Assembly (NCBI GenBank): GCA_946529215.1
Contig: CAMMZC010000013.1
Coordinates: 1-41,057, forward strand
Length of the DNA stretch: 41,057 bases
Source of the DNA: an uncultured Clostridia bacterium
GTDB taxonomy: Bacteria > Bacillota > Clostridia > TANB77 > CAG-508
Direction: 5' to 3'
The notes below the pieces were generated by a model. That model made no database searches. It was given only the letters and a program-made list of their open reading frames with translations, and had not been told where the DNA came from. Both the position numbers and the translations under genes were made by a program. Positions 7,875-16,952 of this stretch are shown one piece after another (positions within the stretch are counted from its first letter, which is position 1; each line of letters starts with the position of its first letter).

Positions 7875-7928
7875 AACAGAAAATTATTGAATAACTTAGA
7901 TTATTCAAAAGTTTTCTGTTTTTTTTTG
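7875..7928 (+). terminator. intrinsic terminator
   Basis: AACAGAAAA (7875-7883) pairs with TTTTCTGTT (7912-7920), with an inner TTGAATAA/TTATTCAA helix, followed by an uninterrupted T run. It ends the transcript of the frameshifted gene before the sporulation block. Confidence 0.8.
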
Positions 7929-7968
7929 TCCATACTTATCGAATATTTCTAAAATTCTACACTACAAA

Positions 7969-8001
7969 GTGACAGACTTTTCAAAATAAACGTGCTACAA
8001 T
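7969..8001 (+). promoter_or_regulatory. spoIIG-type promoter with long spacer
   Basis: GTGACA (7969-7974) and TACAAT (7996-8001) are 21 bases apart. The Bacillus spoIIG promoter also has an over-long spacer (22) and is used by sigma-A only with Spo0A-P. A 0A-box-like TATCGAA (7937-7943) lies upstream. The assignment rests on this analogy and on the downstream gene being spoIIGA. Confidence 0.5.
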
Positions 8002-8018
8002 AGAAAGCAGGTGAGAAA

Positions 8019-8906
8019 ATGACAATATATTTAGATGTGATTTTTTTAGAAAATATAGTCATAAACTACATCATGCTATATGTAACAGGAATAATTTCAA
8101 AAGCACAAATAAAGCAAAAAAGACTATTTTTAGGAGCACTAATTGGAGCAGTATATTCTATAATTTATTATTTATTTAGATTAAAAATTTATTCAAGTTT
8201 TATAATAAAAATTATTTTATCAATAGTAATAATATATGTAGCATTTAAATCAACAAATTTTAAAGATTTATTAAAAAAAATTTTATTATTCTATCTCTCA
8301 TCATTTGTATTTGGAGGAGCAGCAATAGCAATAATTTATATGGTAAATTCACAAAATATTACAATTCAAAATGGAGTATTGGTTGGAAGCTATACATTAA
8401 GAACAGTTTTAATAGGCATAGTTGTAGCATATTTTACAATAATTTTCGCATTCAAAATTATAAAAATATCAAAAAAAGACCTGATTTGTGATATTGAGGT
8501 TACATTAAATAACAAAATAATAAAAACAAAAGCATTAATAGATACAGGAAATTTATTAAAAGAGCCAATTACTAATTTGCCTGTTATAGTAATGGAACAT
8601 ACTTTGCTTTATGATGTAATGCCCAAAGAAATTTTAAATAATGTTGAAGAAATATTAGGAGGTGATTTTTCAAAAATACCAGAAAATATAAAAGAAGAGT
8701 ATTCTTCAAAACTAAAAGTTATTCCATTTTCATCACTTGGAAAGCAAAATGGAATGCTGCTTGGAATTAAAGCAGAAAATTTGATTATAAATTTAAATGA
8801 AGAAAAAAGAAAAATAGATAAAGTTGTAGTTGGAATTTATAATAAATCATTGACCAAAAATGGTGAATATAGGAGTTTGTTAGGAATAGAATTTGTTGAA
8901 AAATAA
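8019..8906 (+). CDS. spoIIGA: sporulation sigma-E processing peptidase
   Basis: Septal membrane aspartic protease that removes the pro-sequence of pro-sigma-E in the mother cell, triggered by SpoIIR from the forespore. The N-terminal half has five hydrophobic segments (about residues 5-150). The C-terminal half is the protease domain with the catalytic motif LIDTGNLL (D175) and the later LLGIKAENLII. At 295 aa it has normal length. ATG 8019 follows AGCAGGTGAG. It is immediately followed by sigE, the conserved partner and substrate, and preceded by a spoIIG-like promoter. Confidence 0.93.
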   Translation: MTIYLDVIFLENIVINYIMLYVTGIISKAQIKQKRLFLGALIGAVYSIIYYLFRLKIYSSFIIKIILSIVIIYVAFKSTNFKDLLKKILLFYLSSFVFGGAAIAIIYMVNSQNITIQNGVLVGSYTLRTVLIGIVVAYFTIIFAFKIIKISKKDLICDIEVTLNNKIIKTKALIDTGNLLKEPITNLPVIVMEHTLLYDVMPKEILNNVEEILGGDFSKIPENIKEEYSSKLKVIPFSSLGKQNGMLLGIKAENLIINLNEEKRKIDKVVVGIYNKSLTKNGEYRSLLGIEFVEK

Positions 8907-8960
8907 TTACAAGCGTGTTGATAAAGAACCGGTCCATATCAATACAGAAGGAGGTAAATT

Positions 8961-9686
8961 ATGAATTTTGTAGATATGTTAAAAAACAATTTAAATATCT
9001 TGTATGAAAAATATTTTAGAAGTGAAGAAAATCCGATTTTTTACATAGCTGGGAGTCAAACACTTCCACCACCACTTCCTGAAGAAGAGGAAATGGAGTA
9101 CATAAAAAAATTGTCTGATGAAGACAATTTAGAAGCAAGGCAAGTTTTAATTGAAAGAAATTTAAGGCTTGTTGTGTATATTGCAAAAAAGTTTGAAAAT
9201 ACAGGAATTGGAATAGAGGATTTAATTTCTATTGGAACAATTGGTTTAGCAAAAGCTGTAAATACTTTTAATAGTGACAAAAACATAAAGCTTGCAACTT
9301 ATGCATCAAGATGTATTGAAAATGAGATTCTTATGTATTTAAGAAGAAGCAACAAAATAAAAGGAGAGATTTCTATAGATGAACCTTTAAATAAAGACTG
9401 CGATGGAAATGAATTATTACTTTCTGATATTTTAGGAACTGACCCAGATGTTACTTCGAGAAATATAGAAGATGAGGTTGATAAAACATTACTTAGAGCT
9501 TCAATAAGCAAGCTTAAAGATAGAGAAAAAATTATTATGGAGATGAGGTTTGGTTTTAAAACAGGGAATGAAAAAACTCAAAAAGAAGTTGCAGATGAGC
9601 TTGGTATTTCTCAAAGTTATATTTCAAGGCTTGAGAAGAAAATTATTGGAAAAATGAAAAAAGAGATTTTGAGTAAAACAGGGTAG
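8961..9686 (+). CDS. sigE: RNA polymerase sporulation sigma factor E (pro-form)
   Basis: First mother-cell sigma factor. It has a pro-sequence of about 25-30 residues ([12 protein letters not shown]...), then the very conserved core: [18 protein letters not shown] (region 2.1), [13 protein letters not shown] (2.2), [20 protein letters not shown] (2.3-2.4) and the region 4.2 helix-turn-helix ([20 protein letters not shown]). The length of 241 aa is close to the Bacillus protein. The ribosome site AGGAGG lies before ATG 8961. The usual next gene, sigG, is absent; division gene ftsQ follows instead. The short pro-sequence should be the target of the SpoIIGA encoded just upstream. Confidence 0.95.
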   Translation: MNFVDMLKNNLNILYEKYFRSEENPIFYIAGSQTLPPPLPEEEEMEYIKKLSDEDNLEARQVLIERNLRLVVYIAKKFENTGIGIEDLISIGTIGLAKAVNTFNSDKNIKLATYASRCIENEILMYLRRSNKIKGEISIDEPLNKDCDGNELLLSDILGTDPDVTSRNIEDEVDKTLLRASISKLKDREKIIMEMRFGFKTGNEKTQKEVADELGISQSYISRLEKKIIGKMKKEILSKTG

Positions 9687-9712
9687 AGAAAAAAATTCTC
9701 TACTCTTAAATT
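9683..9712 (+). terminator. weak terminator overlapping the sigE stop
   Basis: GTAGAGAA (9683-9690) and TTCTCTAC (9696-9703) form an 8-bp stem that includes the sigE TAG. The T tract after it is interrupted (TCTTAAATTTTG), so termination may be partial. Confidence 0.5.
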
Positions 9713-9815
9713 TTGTTAAAATATTTACAAAAAATACACGATTTAATCTTGATATTTGCGAAAAAAAATAGTAGAATATAAGATGTAAAAAATAGGATAT
9801 AAGGTGGTGAATTTT

Positions 9816-10817
9816 GTGGATAAAAAAAATATACTTCAATTTGAAGCTGATGATACTAGTAAAATGAGCATTAATGGTAAACAAGTATTTTTTGCTAAAA
9901 GAATTAATGGCAAAGTAACAAGAAATAAAGAAGTAGAAGCTCAAAGTCGACATATTCCTGAAAAGGAACAACATGAAGAAGATTTATTTATAGAATTTAA
10001 AAACATAAAAGTTAATCCTCAAAATAGCTCACCGAAAAAACAAGAATTAAAAAAGAACAAACAAAATAATAAAAAAATTAAAAAAAGAAATACAACAAGG
10101 AGAGTTATAATTTTATTATTACTGTTTGTGGGAACAACTATATTTGCTATGATTTCTCCGATTTTTAATATTGAAAAAATAGATGTAATTGGAAATGAGA
10201 AAATAGATGAATCTACAATTATTAGTCTTTCAGGAGAACTTGAAGGTAGAAATATATTCAAGATATCTAAGAAAAAAGTAATAAATAATATTAAAGATAA
10301 CCCTTATATAGATAGTGTAACAATTAAAAGAATTCTACCAGGAAGATTACAAATAAATGTTTCTGAAAGAAAAACAGCATATCAAGTGAAAGTAATTAAT
10401 AGTTATATTTATATAAATTATCAGGGATATATTTTAGAAGTATCTCCTAAAAGTGCTAATGTACCAATAATTGAAGGGCTTCAAACAGAACAAGATACAT
10501 TATTAAACGGAAAAAAATTAGATAATAAAGATATAGAGGCATTAAAAATTATTTTAAGAATAATGGAAACTGCCAAAAATACTGAAATTTCATCTCTAAT
10601 TAACAAAGTATTAATACAGAATAATGAATATGTACTAGAAATGAAAAAAGAAAATAAAATAGTATATTTAGGAAATGCTACAGATTTAACAAATAGAATG
10701 ACATATGTAAAAATAATAATTGAAAAAGAAAAAGGAAAGTCAGGAAAAGCTTTTGTTAATGGAGAAATAAACAATGGATTTAAACCATATTTTAGAGAAG
10801 AAAAAATTACACTGTAG
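9816..10817 (+). CDS. ftsQ: cell division protein FtsQ/DivIB
   Basis: Bitopic divisome protein linking early and late division proteins. A long basic cytoplasmic N-terminus (about 95 residues, Lys/Asn/Gln-rich) precedes one membrane segment (VIILLLLFVGTTIFAMI). The POTRA domain follows directly (FNIEKIDVIGNEKIDESTII ... NPYIDSVTIKRILPGRLQI), then the FtsQ beta domain. The start is GTG 9816, since the sequence AAGGTGGTGA (9801-9810) is a near-perfect ribosome site 8 bases upstream and would lie inside the gene if GTG 9804 were used. The gene heads the division cluster that leads to ftsZ. Confidence 0.88.
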   Translation: MDKKNILQFEADDTSKMSINGKQVFFAKRINGKVTRNKEVEAQSRHIPEKEQHEEDLFIEFKNIKVNPQNSSPKKQELKKNKQNNKKIKKRNTTRRVIILLLLFVGTTIFAMISPIFNIEKIDVIGNEKIDESTIISLSGELEGRNIFKISKKKVINNIKDNPYIDSVTIKRILPGRLQINVSERKTAYQVKVINSYIYINYQGYILEVSPKSANVPIIEGLQTEQDTLLNGKKLDNKDIEALKIILRIMETAKNTEISSLINKVLIQNNEYVLEMKKENKIVYLGNATDLTNRMTYVKIIIEKEKGKSGKAFVNGEINNGFKPYFREEKITL

Positions 10818-10832
10818 AAAGGAGAAGAGGCT

Positions 10833-11555
10833 ATGCCTAAAAAAATGCAAGCAATAGTTTTAGGAGTAATGTGTCTAGTTTTATCAATTGGAATTTGTGT
10901 TCAAATTAAAACAACAAATAATAATGGTAAAACAAATGAAGATAAAGAATTAAATAATTTAAAAACACAGGTCCTAAAAATAAAAGAAAAATATAATGAA
11001 TCTTATCATAAATTAACTAATGCACAAAATGAATTAGAAAAAGTAAGAGAAAACGTAGCAAATAGTGATGAACAATTAAAAAAAATAAAAGAAAAAATAG
11101 ATAAATATAATACATTATTGGGAGTAACAGATATAAAAGGACAAGGGGTTAGAGTTACAGTTTCTGATGTAAGTGCAACAAATAAAATTGCTTCTTTTGT
11201 AAACTCTAAAGATATAGTGATGTCAGATGTAGATATATTAGAAATGGTAAATGAATTTAAAAATGCAGGTGCGGAAGCTATTGAGGTTAATGGTCAGAGA
11301 ATAATACCTAATACTTCAATATGCTATAAAGATAACATTATTTTAATCAATGGAAAAAAGGTCACGTCACCTATTACAATAAGTGCTATAGGATTTTCTA
11401 AAGGGATGACCACAATAAACAGACCAGGAGGATATTTGGATTATTGGTTAAGAGATACTAAACATTTAAATACAACTTTTAAGGAAGAAAAAAATATAGA
11501 AATGAAAAAATATATTGAAATACCAGTTTTTAAATATGCAAAAACAGTTAATTAA
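10833..11555 (+). CDS. DUF881 protein, first of three tandem paralogues (YlxW/YlxX-like)
   Basis: Membrane-anchored extracytoplasmic protein of 240 aa: one N-terminal membrane segment (AIVLGVMCLVLSIGICVQI), a coiled-coil region (about residues 35-95, Glu/Lys/Leu-rich), then the DUF881 domain with its hallmarks GQGVRVTVSD, NEFKNAGAEAIEVNGQRI and ITISAIGFS. Homologues in Bacillus (YlxW, YlxX) sit in the same place between divIB and sbp. Role is not established; a part in division or envelope assembly is likely from context. Strong ribosome site AGAAAGGAGAAGAGG precedes ATG 10833. Confidence 0.88.
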   Translation: MPKKMQAIVLGVMCLVLSIGICVQIKTTNNNGKTNEDKELNNLKTQVLKIKEKYNESYHKLTNAQNELEKVRENVANSDEQLKKIKEKIDKYNTLLGVTDIKGQGVRVTVSDVSATNKIASFVNSKDIVMSDVDILEMVNEFKNAGAEAIEVNGQRIIPNTSICYKDNIILINGKKVTSPITISAIGFSKGMTTINRPGGYLDYWLRDTKHLNTTFKEEKNIEMKKYIEIPVFKYAKTVN

Positions 11556-11585
11556 CTGAAAAAATTCAAGAATAAGGAGAAATGT

Positions 11586-12305
11586 ATGATAAAACAAACA
11601 GAAGCATTAATTTTGGGGATAATGTGTTTGATTTTAACAATAGGAATTTGTGTACAAATAAAAACAGTAAATATTAGTGGTACAACGACAAATTCTAATA
11701 AAGAATTAAACAACCTAAAAACACAGGTTTTAAAAATGAAAGAAAAATGTGATGAGATATATGAAAAGATAGATGTATCTCAAAAGGAATTAGAAAAAAT
11801 TAGAAAAAATGTGACAAGTAATGATGAAGCATTAAAAGTTTTAGAAGAAAAAATAAACAACTATAATATTTTGTCTGGATTTACAGATGTAAAAGGTCAG
11901 GGAGTAAGGATAACTTTAACAGATGCAGTTATGACTAATACACTTAGAAATTTGTATAAGGATAAAGATTTAATTATACATGATAGAGATTTATTTCTAA
12001 TTGTAAATGAACTAAAAATCTCTGGTGCAGAAGCTATAGAGATTAATGGACAAAGAATACTTGAAAATACTGCAATTTCTTGCGATGGAAATGTTGTAGC
12101 TATAAATGGCGAAAAAGTTAGTTCACCTTTTATAATAAATGCTATAGGTTTTCCAGAAAGACTGGCAAGTATAAATGGTGCAGATGGATATTTAAGAGAG
12201 TTAGAAGAGTATGGTATAAAAACTACATTTAATGTCGAAAATGAAATAATTATTTCAAAATATATAAGAGGAAATAAATTCAAATATGCCAGAGCAATTA
12301 AATAA
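11586..12305 (+). CDS. DUF881 protein, second tandem paralogue
   Basis: 239-aa close paralogue of the gene before it: same membrane segment (LILGIMCLILTIGICVQIKT), same coiled coil (NNLKTQVLKMKEKCDEIYEKI) and the domain motifs GQGVRITLTDA, LKISGAEAIEINGQRI and FIINAIGFPE. The two copies look like the product of a local duplication. The gene lies 30 bases after the first with its own AAGGAGAA ribosome site. The Tyr/Ser-rich loop after the third strand differs most between copies, which could mean different partners. Confidence 0.86.
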   Translation: MIKQTEALILGIMCLILTIGICVQIKTVNISGTTTNSNKELNNLKTQVLKMKEKCDEIYEKIDVSQKELEKIRKNVTSNDEALKVLEEKINNYNILSGFTDVKGQGVRITLTDAVMTNTLRNLYKDKDLIIHDRDLFLIVNELKISGAEAIEINGQRILENTAISCDGNVVAINGEKVSSPFIINAIGFPERLASINGADGYLRELEEYGIKTTFNVENEIIISKYIRGNKFKYARAIK

Positions 12306-12324
12306 GTATATAAGGAGGAAAAAG

Positions 12325-13059
12325 ATGAGAAAAGGAAAAATAACAATTACAATAACAATAGGAATGGCTTGTTTTGTATTAGTACTTATTATTTTTATGC
12401 AATTTAAAGTTATATACCAAACTGATATTGCATCTATAGATACGATGAAAGCAGAAGAGCTAAAAACAGAATTATCAAGCTGGAAATCTAAATATGAAGA
12501 GGCAGAAGAAAAATACAAAGAAATATCTGAAACATTAAAAAAATATAAAGAAGAATCATCATCAGGGGGAAAGACTAAGCAAAATTTACAAGAAGAACTG
12601 GCGAATTTAGAGCTATTATTAGGATTAACTGATGTTGAAGGAAAAGGAATTGAGATTACTTTAAAAGATCCCGAAAATATGGAGGAAATTGAAAAAGAAA
12701 TAGAAAATACTGAACATACAGAACAAAGGATAAATACTAGTGAATTATTGAGAATAGTAAATTTCTTAAAAGATGCAGGAGCAGAAGCGATTTCTATTAA
12801 TAATCAAAGAATTGTTAATAAAACAGATTTTGCACAAATCAATGATACCACATATATAAAAATAAATAGTCAAATGGTTTCAGCGCCTTTTACTATAAAA
12901 GCTATAGGTGACCCAGATTTTTTAAAAGCTTCTTTGATTGGAACTGGATATGTATCTAAAATAAAAGATTGGGGGCAATCAATTGATTTTAAAGAATTAA
13001 AGAATGTTAGAATTAATAAATACAATGGTAAAATAGATTATAAATATATAGAAAATTAA
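12325..13059 (+). CDS. DUF881 protein, third, divergent paralogue
   Basis: 244-aa member with one membrane segment (ITITIGMACFVLVLIIFMQF), a coiled coil (about residues 50-90) and the domain motifs GKGIEITLKDP, LKDAGAEAISINNQRI and FTIKAIGDPDFL. It is clearly more distant than the first two are from each other. ATG 12325 is preferred because AAGGAGG (12312-12318) sits 6 bases upstream; the frame is open to 12286, inside the previous gene. The next gene is sbp, so the order DUF881-sbp seen in Bacillus is kept. Confidence 0.87.
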   Translation: MRKGKITITITIGMACFVLVLIIFMQFKVIYQTDIASIDTMKAEELKTELSSWKSKYEEAEEKYKEISETLKKYKEESSSGGKTKQNLQEELANLELLLGLTDVEGKGIEITLKDPENMEEIEKEIENTEHTEQRINTSELLRIVNFLKDAGAEAISINNQRIVNKTDFAQINDTTYIKINSQMVSAPFTIKAIGDPDFLKASLIGTGYVSKIKDWGQSIDFKELKNVRINKYNGKIDYKYIEN

Positions 13060-13134
13060 TTTATTTAATAGCAATAGGTTTATAGGTAAATCCTAATTTA
13101 AAAACCTAAATATATTATACAAGGGTGAAAGATT

Positions 13135-13500
13135 ATGATTTTAGTAGCAATAATTATAGGATGTGTTTTAGGAGCTGTAATAGGTATTAATTTGCCAATT
13201 ATTTCATATACATATTCAACATATTTAGCAATTGCAATAATTGCAGCATTAGATTCAGTTTTTGGAGGAATAACTGGTGTATTAAAGGGAGAATTTGATT
13301 TTAAAGTTTTTATATCTGGTTTTTTCTGTAATGCAATACTTTCTATGCTATTAACATATTTAGGAACAAAATTAAATGTTGATATATATTTAGCAGCAAT
13401 TGTTGTTTTCGTTGGAAGAATGTTTTTGAATTTAACTATAATAAGAAAGTACTATATAGATAAATGGTCAAAAAAATTTGAAGAAATGAAAAAGAAATAA
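13135..13500 (+). CDS. sbp: small basic protein, DUF1290 family
   Basis: 121-aa integral membrane protein with about four hydrophobic segments and a basic end (WSKKFEEMKKK). The segment LAIAIIAALDSVFGGITGVLKGEFD is the family hallmark. In Bacillus the sbp gene lies between the YlxX-like gene and ftsA, exactly as here. Function is unproven, although the conserved position points to envelope or division work. Start ATG 13135 follows the site AAGGGTGAAAG. Confidence 0.88.
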   Translation: MILVAIIIGCVLGAVIGINLPIISYTYSTYLAIAIIAALDSVFGGITGVLKGEFDFKVFISGFFCNAILSMLLTYLGTKLNVDIYLAAIVVFVGRMFLNLTIIRKYYIDKWSKKFEEMKKK

Positions 13501-13621
13501 AATTATGTAAAACAAAGCCTCTAAAAAAGTTGTTCCAATACATACAAAAAAAAGAGATTTTTATATTACAAATAAGTTACAAAATTATTTCAAAATTATT
13601 TCAAAAATATTACAAAATCTA

Positions 13622-13650
13622 TTGACAATTGTCAAAAAATGTAATATAAA
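13622..13650 (+). promoter_or_regulatory. sigma-A promoter for ftsA-ftsZ with a palindromic -35
   Basis: TTGACA (13622-13627), 17 bases, TATAAA (13645-13650). The -35 box is the left half of a perfect 14-base palindrome, TTGACAATTGTCAA (13622-13635). A dimeric repressor or activator could bind there and gate ftsAZ transcription. Confidence 0.75.
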
Positions 13651-13689
13651 ATAGTAGTAACAAATTTAATAAAAGATGGAGGAATTATC

Positions 13690-14919
13690 TTGGCAATAGG
13701 TGATATCATAGTAGGTATTGACATAGGAACCACCAAGGTTTGCACGATTTTAGGGGAAGTAAACAACTTTGGTCAAGTAGAGATAATATGTAGTACCTCG
13801 TATAAATGTAACGGTTTAAAAAAAGGTAAGATAGTAAGTGAAGATGATATCAGTTTAAGCATCTCAAAAACTATAAAAGAAGCAGAAGAAGAAACAGGAT
13901 TAAGAATAAACTCTGCTTATGTAACTATTCCAGGTAAATATGTAACAATTGTAGAAAATAGTGTTACAAAAGATGTAAAAGACAAGTTTGCAGGGATTAC
14001 ACAAAAAGATTTACAAAATGCTACAACTCAAATTAAAGACATAGAGATACCAGATAGCCAAATAATTGCAGATATGGTAATACATGAAGTAGTACTAGAT
14101 AATGGTAAAGTAGTAAAAGATCCTGTAGGTAGTTTATGTACAAGTTTTATTGTCAATGCACAAGTCATTTTAGCAGATAAAGAATATGTTAGAAAATTGT
14201 CAGGAATATTTAGAAAAGCAGGACTTGAAATTGATGGAATAGTGCCAACAACACTAGCAGAAAGAAACTTAGTTTTAGACAAAAATGAATTACATGATAA
14301 TATAATGTTACTTGATGTTGGAGCTGAAAATACTGATATAGGTGTATTTGAAGGAGAAAAATTTATATACACAAACACCATACCCCTAGGTGGAAATCAT
14401 ATAACACATGATATAGCTTTAGTACTCGCAATATCTGAAGAAGAAGCAGATAAACTTAAAAAACAATATGGTTTAGCATTAAGGTCATTTATAGATAATG
14501 ACAATGAAATTATGCTAAACACTTGCAAAGACGAGAACAGAAGCAAAGTTATAAAAAGTTCTGAATTAATAGAAATTATGGAAGCAAGAATTGAAGAAAT
14601 TTTTTCTTTAGTAAACAAAACAATTACAAATCAAGGTATCAAATCAAGAATAAATAATGTGGTTTTAACAGGACAAGGCATTACAAATATCAGCAAAAGT
14701 GATGTGGCAGGAAAGATAGCAATGAATATCCCAGTTAAAATTTCAACAGGTAGAGCAATAAGTACTGTTAAACCTGAATTTAGGACAAGTTATGCACTTG
14801 TAAGGTATATTGCAGCAAGACCACTTGCAAAAAGTGTTTCAAGCAAGATTGATACGAATTCTAAAGAAAATATTTTTAAGGTAACTCTTGCAAGGATAAA
14901 AGAATTTTTCTATAGTTAG
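13690..14919 (+). CDS. ftsA: cell division protein FtsA
   Basis: Actin-like ATPase that ties FtsZ filaments to the membrane. The phosphate-1 loop (IVGIDIGTTKVCTILGEV, residues 7-24), SHS2 (1C) insertion, phosphate-2 (NIMLLDVGAENTDIGVFEG) and adenosine (VVLTGQGITNI) motifs are present. The C-terminus ends in an amphipathic stretch (NIFKVTLARIKEFFYS) that should act as membrane anchor. At 409 aa it is of usual length. Translation starts at TTG 13690 after ATGGAGGAA. It is followed by ftsZ after 103 bases. Confidence 0.95.
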   Translation: MAIGDIIVGIDIGTTKVCTILGEVNNFGQVEIICSTSYKCNGLKKGKIVSEDDISLSISKTIKEAEEETGLRINSAYVTIPGKYVTIVENSVTKDVKDKFAGITQKDLQNATTQIKDIEIPDSQIIADMVIHEVVLDNGKVVKDPVGSLCTSFIVNAQVILADKEYVRKLSGIFRKAGLEIDGIVPTTLAERNLVLDKNELHDNIMLLDVGAENTDIGVFEGEKFIYTNTIPLGGNHITHDIALVLAISEEEADKLKKQYGLALRSFIDNDNEIMLNTCKDENRSKVIKSSELIEIMEARIEEIFSLVNKTITNQGIKSRINNVVLTGQGITNISKSDVAGKIAMNIPVKISTGRAISTVKPEFRTSYALVRYIAARPLAKSVSSKIDTNSKENIFKVTLARIKEFFYS

Positions 14920-15022
14920 AATTAAGAAATGTAGAAAGCGCAAAATTATATGCATACATATATTAGAAAAATAAATAACTAATATATAAATAATTTTTAA
15001 TATAATAAGGGAGGAATTATCA

Positions 15023-16153
15023 GTGATGATGGAGTTTGATGATGAAAATGTTACAATGAAAGATGGAGCAGCTACAATAAAAGTAATAGGTGTAGGAGGA
15101 GCAGGAAATAACGCAGTTAATAGAATGCTAGATTTAGGAATAAAAAATGTTGATTTTATAGCAGTAAATACAGATAGACAAGCATTGCAAAAATCAAAAG
15201 CAAATACAAAAATTCAAATAGGTGAAAAAATAACAAGAGGTTTAGGTGCAGGAGCAAATCCAGATGTTGGAGCTCAATCTGCAGAAGAAAGTAAACAAGA
15301 AATAACAGAAGTTTTACGTGGAGCAGATATGGTATTTGTTACAGCCGGAATGGGTGGAGGAACAGGTACAGGTGCTGCACCAACAGTTGCAGGACTTGCG
15401 AAAGAAATGGGAATTTTAACAATAGGTGTTGTTACAAAGCCATTCACATTTGAAGGAAAGAAAAGATTAGCACAAGCTGAGCGTGGAATAGAAAGCTTAA
15501 AAGGAAAAGTAGATACCTTAATTGTAATACCAAATGACAAATTACTTCAAGTTATAGACAGAAAAACATCTATGGCAGAAGCATTTATGATGGCAGATGA
15601 CATTTTAAGACAAGGTGTTCAAGGAATATCAGACTTAATTACAGTAACAGGAGCTATCAACCTTGATTTTGCAGATGTTAAAACAATAATGCAAAATACA
15701 GGAATGGCACATATGGGAATAGGATTTGCATCAGGAGAAAATAAAGCAGAAGACGCAGCAAAACAGGCTATTCAAAGTCCATTGCTAGAAACAACTATAG
15801 AAGGAGCTAGAGGAGTTATTATAAATGTTACAGGTGGAGTTGACTTAGGATTACAAGAAGTAAATACAGCAGCAGAACTTATTCAAAGAAGTGTTGATCC
15901 AGAAGCAAATATTATATTTGGTACTGTTGTTGACGAATCTATGAATGACGAAATTCAAATTACTGTTATTGCTACAGGATTTGAAGATCAAAATGAAATC
16001 TCAAATTCAGGAAAGAGAGCAGATAATATAATTTCAAAACCTTGGGGAGATAAGAAATTAAGCTCAATTCCTTCAAGCCAAGACTTGAATAATTCACAAA
16101 ATGATTTAGACATACCATCTTTCTTAAGGAAGAATAAAAATAAAGCAATATAA
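15023..16153 (+). CDS. ftsZ: cell division protein FtsZ
   Basis: Tubulin-like GTPase that forms the division ring. The nucleotide-binding start ([17 protein letters not shown]), the tubulin signature [10 protein letters not shown] (residues 111-120) and the T7 synergy loop ([11 protein letters not shown]) are intact. A linker of about 45 residues leads to the C-terminal peptide [12 protein letters not shown], which binds FtsA. Three starts are possible in a row (GTG 15023, ATG 15026, ATG 15029) after AAGGGAGGA (15008-15016); the two ATGs have the better spacing. A strong terminator follows. Confidence 0.97.
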   Translation: MMMEFDDENVTMKDGAATIKVIGVGGAGNNAVNRMLDLGIKNVDFIAVNTDRQALQKSKANTKIQIGEKITRGLGAGANPDVGAQSAEESKQEITEVLRGADMVFVTAGMGGGTGTGAAPTVAGLAKEMGILTIGVVTKPFTFEGKKRLAQAERGIESLKGKVDTLIVIPNDKLLQVIDRKTSMAEAFMMADDILRQGVQGISDLITVTGAINLDFADVKTIMQNTGMAHMGIGFASGENKAEDAAKQAIQSPLLETTIEGARGVIINVTGGVDLGLQEVNTAAELIQRSVDPEANIIFGTVVDESMNDEIQITVIATGFEDQNEISNSGKRADNIISKPWGDKKLSSIPSSQDLNNSQNDLDIPSFLRKNKNKAI

Positions 16154-16161
16154 TTAAACGA

Positions 16162-16199
16162 AAAATAGAGCCATATTTTAGAAAGGCTCTATTTTAGTA
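16162..16199 (+). terminator. intrinsic terminator after ftsZ
   Basis: AAAATAGAGCC (16162-16172) pairs with GGCTCTATTTT (16185-16195), an 11-bp stem with T tail. It closes the division cluster. Confidence 0.88.
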
Positions 16200-16204
16200 A
16201 ATAT

Positions 16205-16249
16205 AAAAAACACTATATAATAACATAAATGTTATTTGTAGTGTTTTTT
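16205..16249. terminator. bidirectional terminator between ftsZ and mscL
   Basis: AAAAAACACTA (16205-16215) pairs with TAGTGTTTTTT (16239-16249), and an inner AATAACAT/ATGTTATT helix extends it. The A run and T run make it usable on both strands. It ends the convergent mscL transcript. Confidence 0.85.
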
Positions 16250-16254
16250 AAAAT

Positions 16255-16665
16255 TTATTTTTCAGCTGTTTCCTCAGCATTTTCTTCTTGAACTTCTTCT
16301 TTTTCAATTCCTAATTTTTTAGCAATCTTTCCATCTTTGTCAATTTTACTAGCTAAGTTTCCACCAACTTTTCCAAGTTTTTCATTTAGTTTGTTAACAT
16401 ATTTTACAGCTAGGAAAATAGAGAAAGCAATAATTAAGAAATTAATAACTTCTGTAATAAAATTACCATACTTAATAGGTGTATCTTTAATCATAAAAGA
16501 TAAGTCTGAAAAATCAACCTTTCCAAGTAATGCAGCAATTAATGGCATTATAATATCATTTACTAATGAATCAATAATTTTTTGAAAAGCAGCACCAATT
16601 ACAACACCTACTGCTAAGTCTATTACATTTCCTTTCATTGCAAATTCTTTGAATTCTTTTAACAT
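16255..16665 (-). CDS. mscL: large-conductance mechanosensitive channel
   Basis: Pentameric emergency valve that opens under membrane tension during hypo-osmotic shock. The N-terminus [27 protein letters not shown] includes the S1 helix and the pore-lining TM1 (Gly/Ala-rich). TM2 is [21 protein letters not shown]. The C-terminal cytoplasmic bundle is charged (Glu/Lys-rich). Its length of 136 aa is normal. It is encoded alone on the reverse strand, with ribosome site AAAGGGGAA before the ATG, converging on ftsZ. Confidence 0.95.
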   Translation of the reverse strand: MLKEFKEFAMKGNVIDLAVGVVIGAAFQKIIDSLVNDIIMPLIAALLGKVDFSDLSFMIKDTPIKYGNFITEVINFLIIAFSIFLAVKYVNKLNEKLGKVGGNLASKIDKDGKIAKKLGIEKEEVQEENAEETAEK

Positions 16666-16804
16666 AACAATTCCCCTTTTATATTAAATTTAGGTTTTTA
16701 TAAAAATTTTATTTTTTTTAATAAAGGATAAACCTATAAACCTTGTCGAATTTTGTCATTTATAACATTTTATAACAAATTTATAAAAAAGTCAATAAAA
16801 AGCA

Positions 16805-16833
16805 TTGAAAAAAAGGCGATCTTATGATATCAT
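16805..16833 (+). promoter_or_regulatory. probable promoter for rpiB
   Basis: TTGAAA (16805-16810), 17 bases, TATCAT (16828-16833). This lies 120 bases before rpiB. The rest of the 287-base gap between mscL and rpiB is AT-rich, and no further feature was seen in it. Confidence 0.5.
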
Positions 16834-16952
16834 ATAAATATGATTTATAGCTAACTAAAGAAGAAAGCGCTAAATATAAAGATAATCAAATTTAAGGATG
16901 AGAAAGAGATTATGAGACACTCTTTCAATAAAAAAGATTGGAGTTGGTATAT

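Noticed and set aside
9804..9815. GTG 9804 as the ftsQ start
   Set aside because: The near-consensus ribosome site AAGGTGGTGA (9801-9810) covers this codon and serves GTG 9816.
11897..12346. A 149-codon open frame on the reverse strand
   Set aside because: It mirrors the second DUF881 gene, whose protein is clearly conserved with its neighbours; the antisense product is Phe/Leu/Ser-rich and unlike any protein I know.
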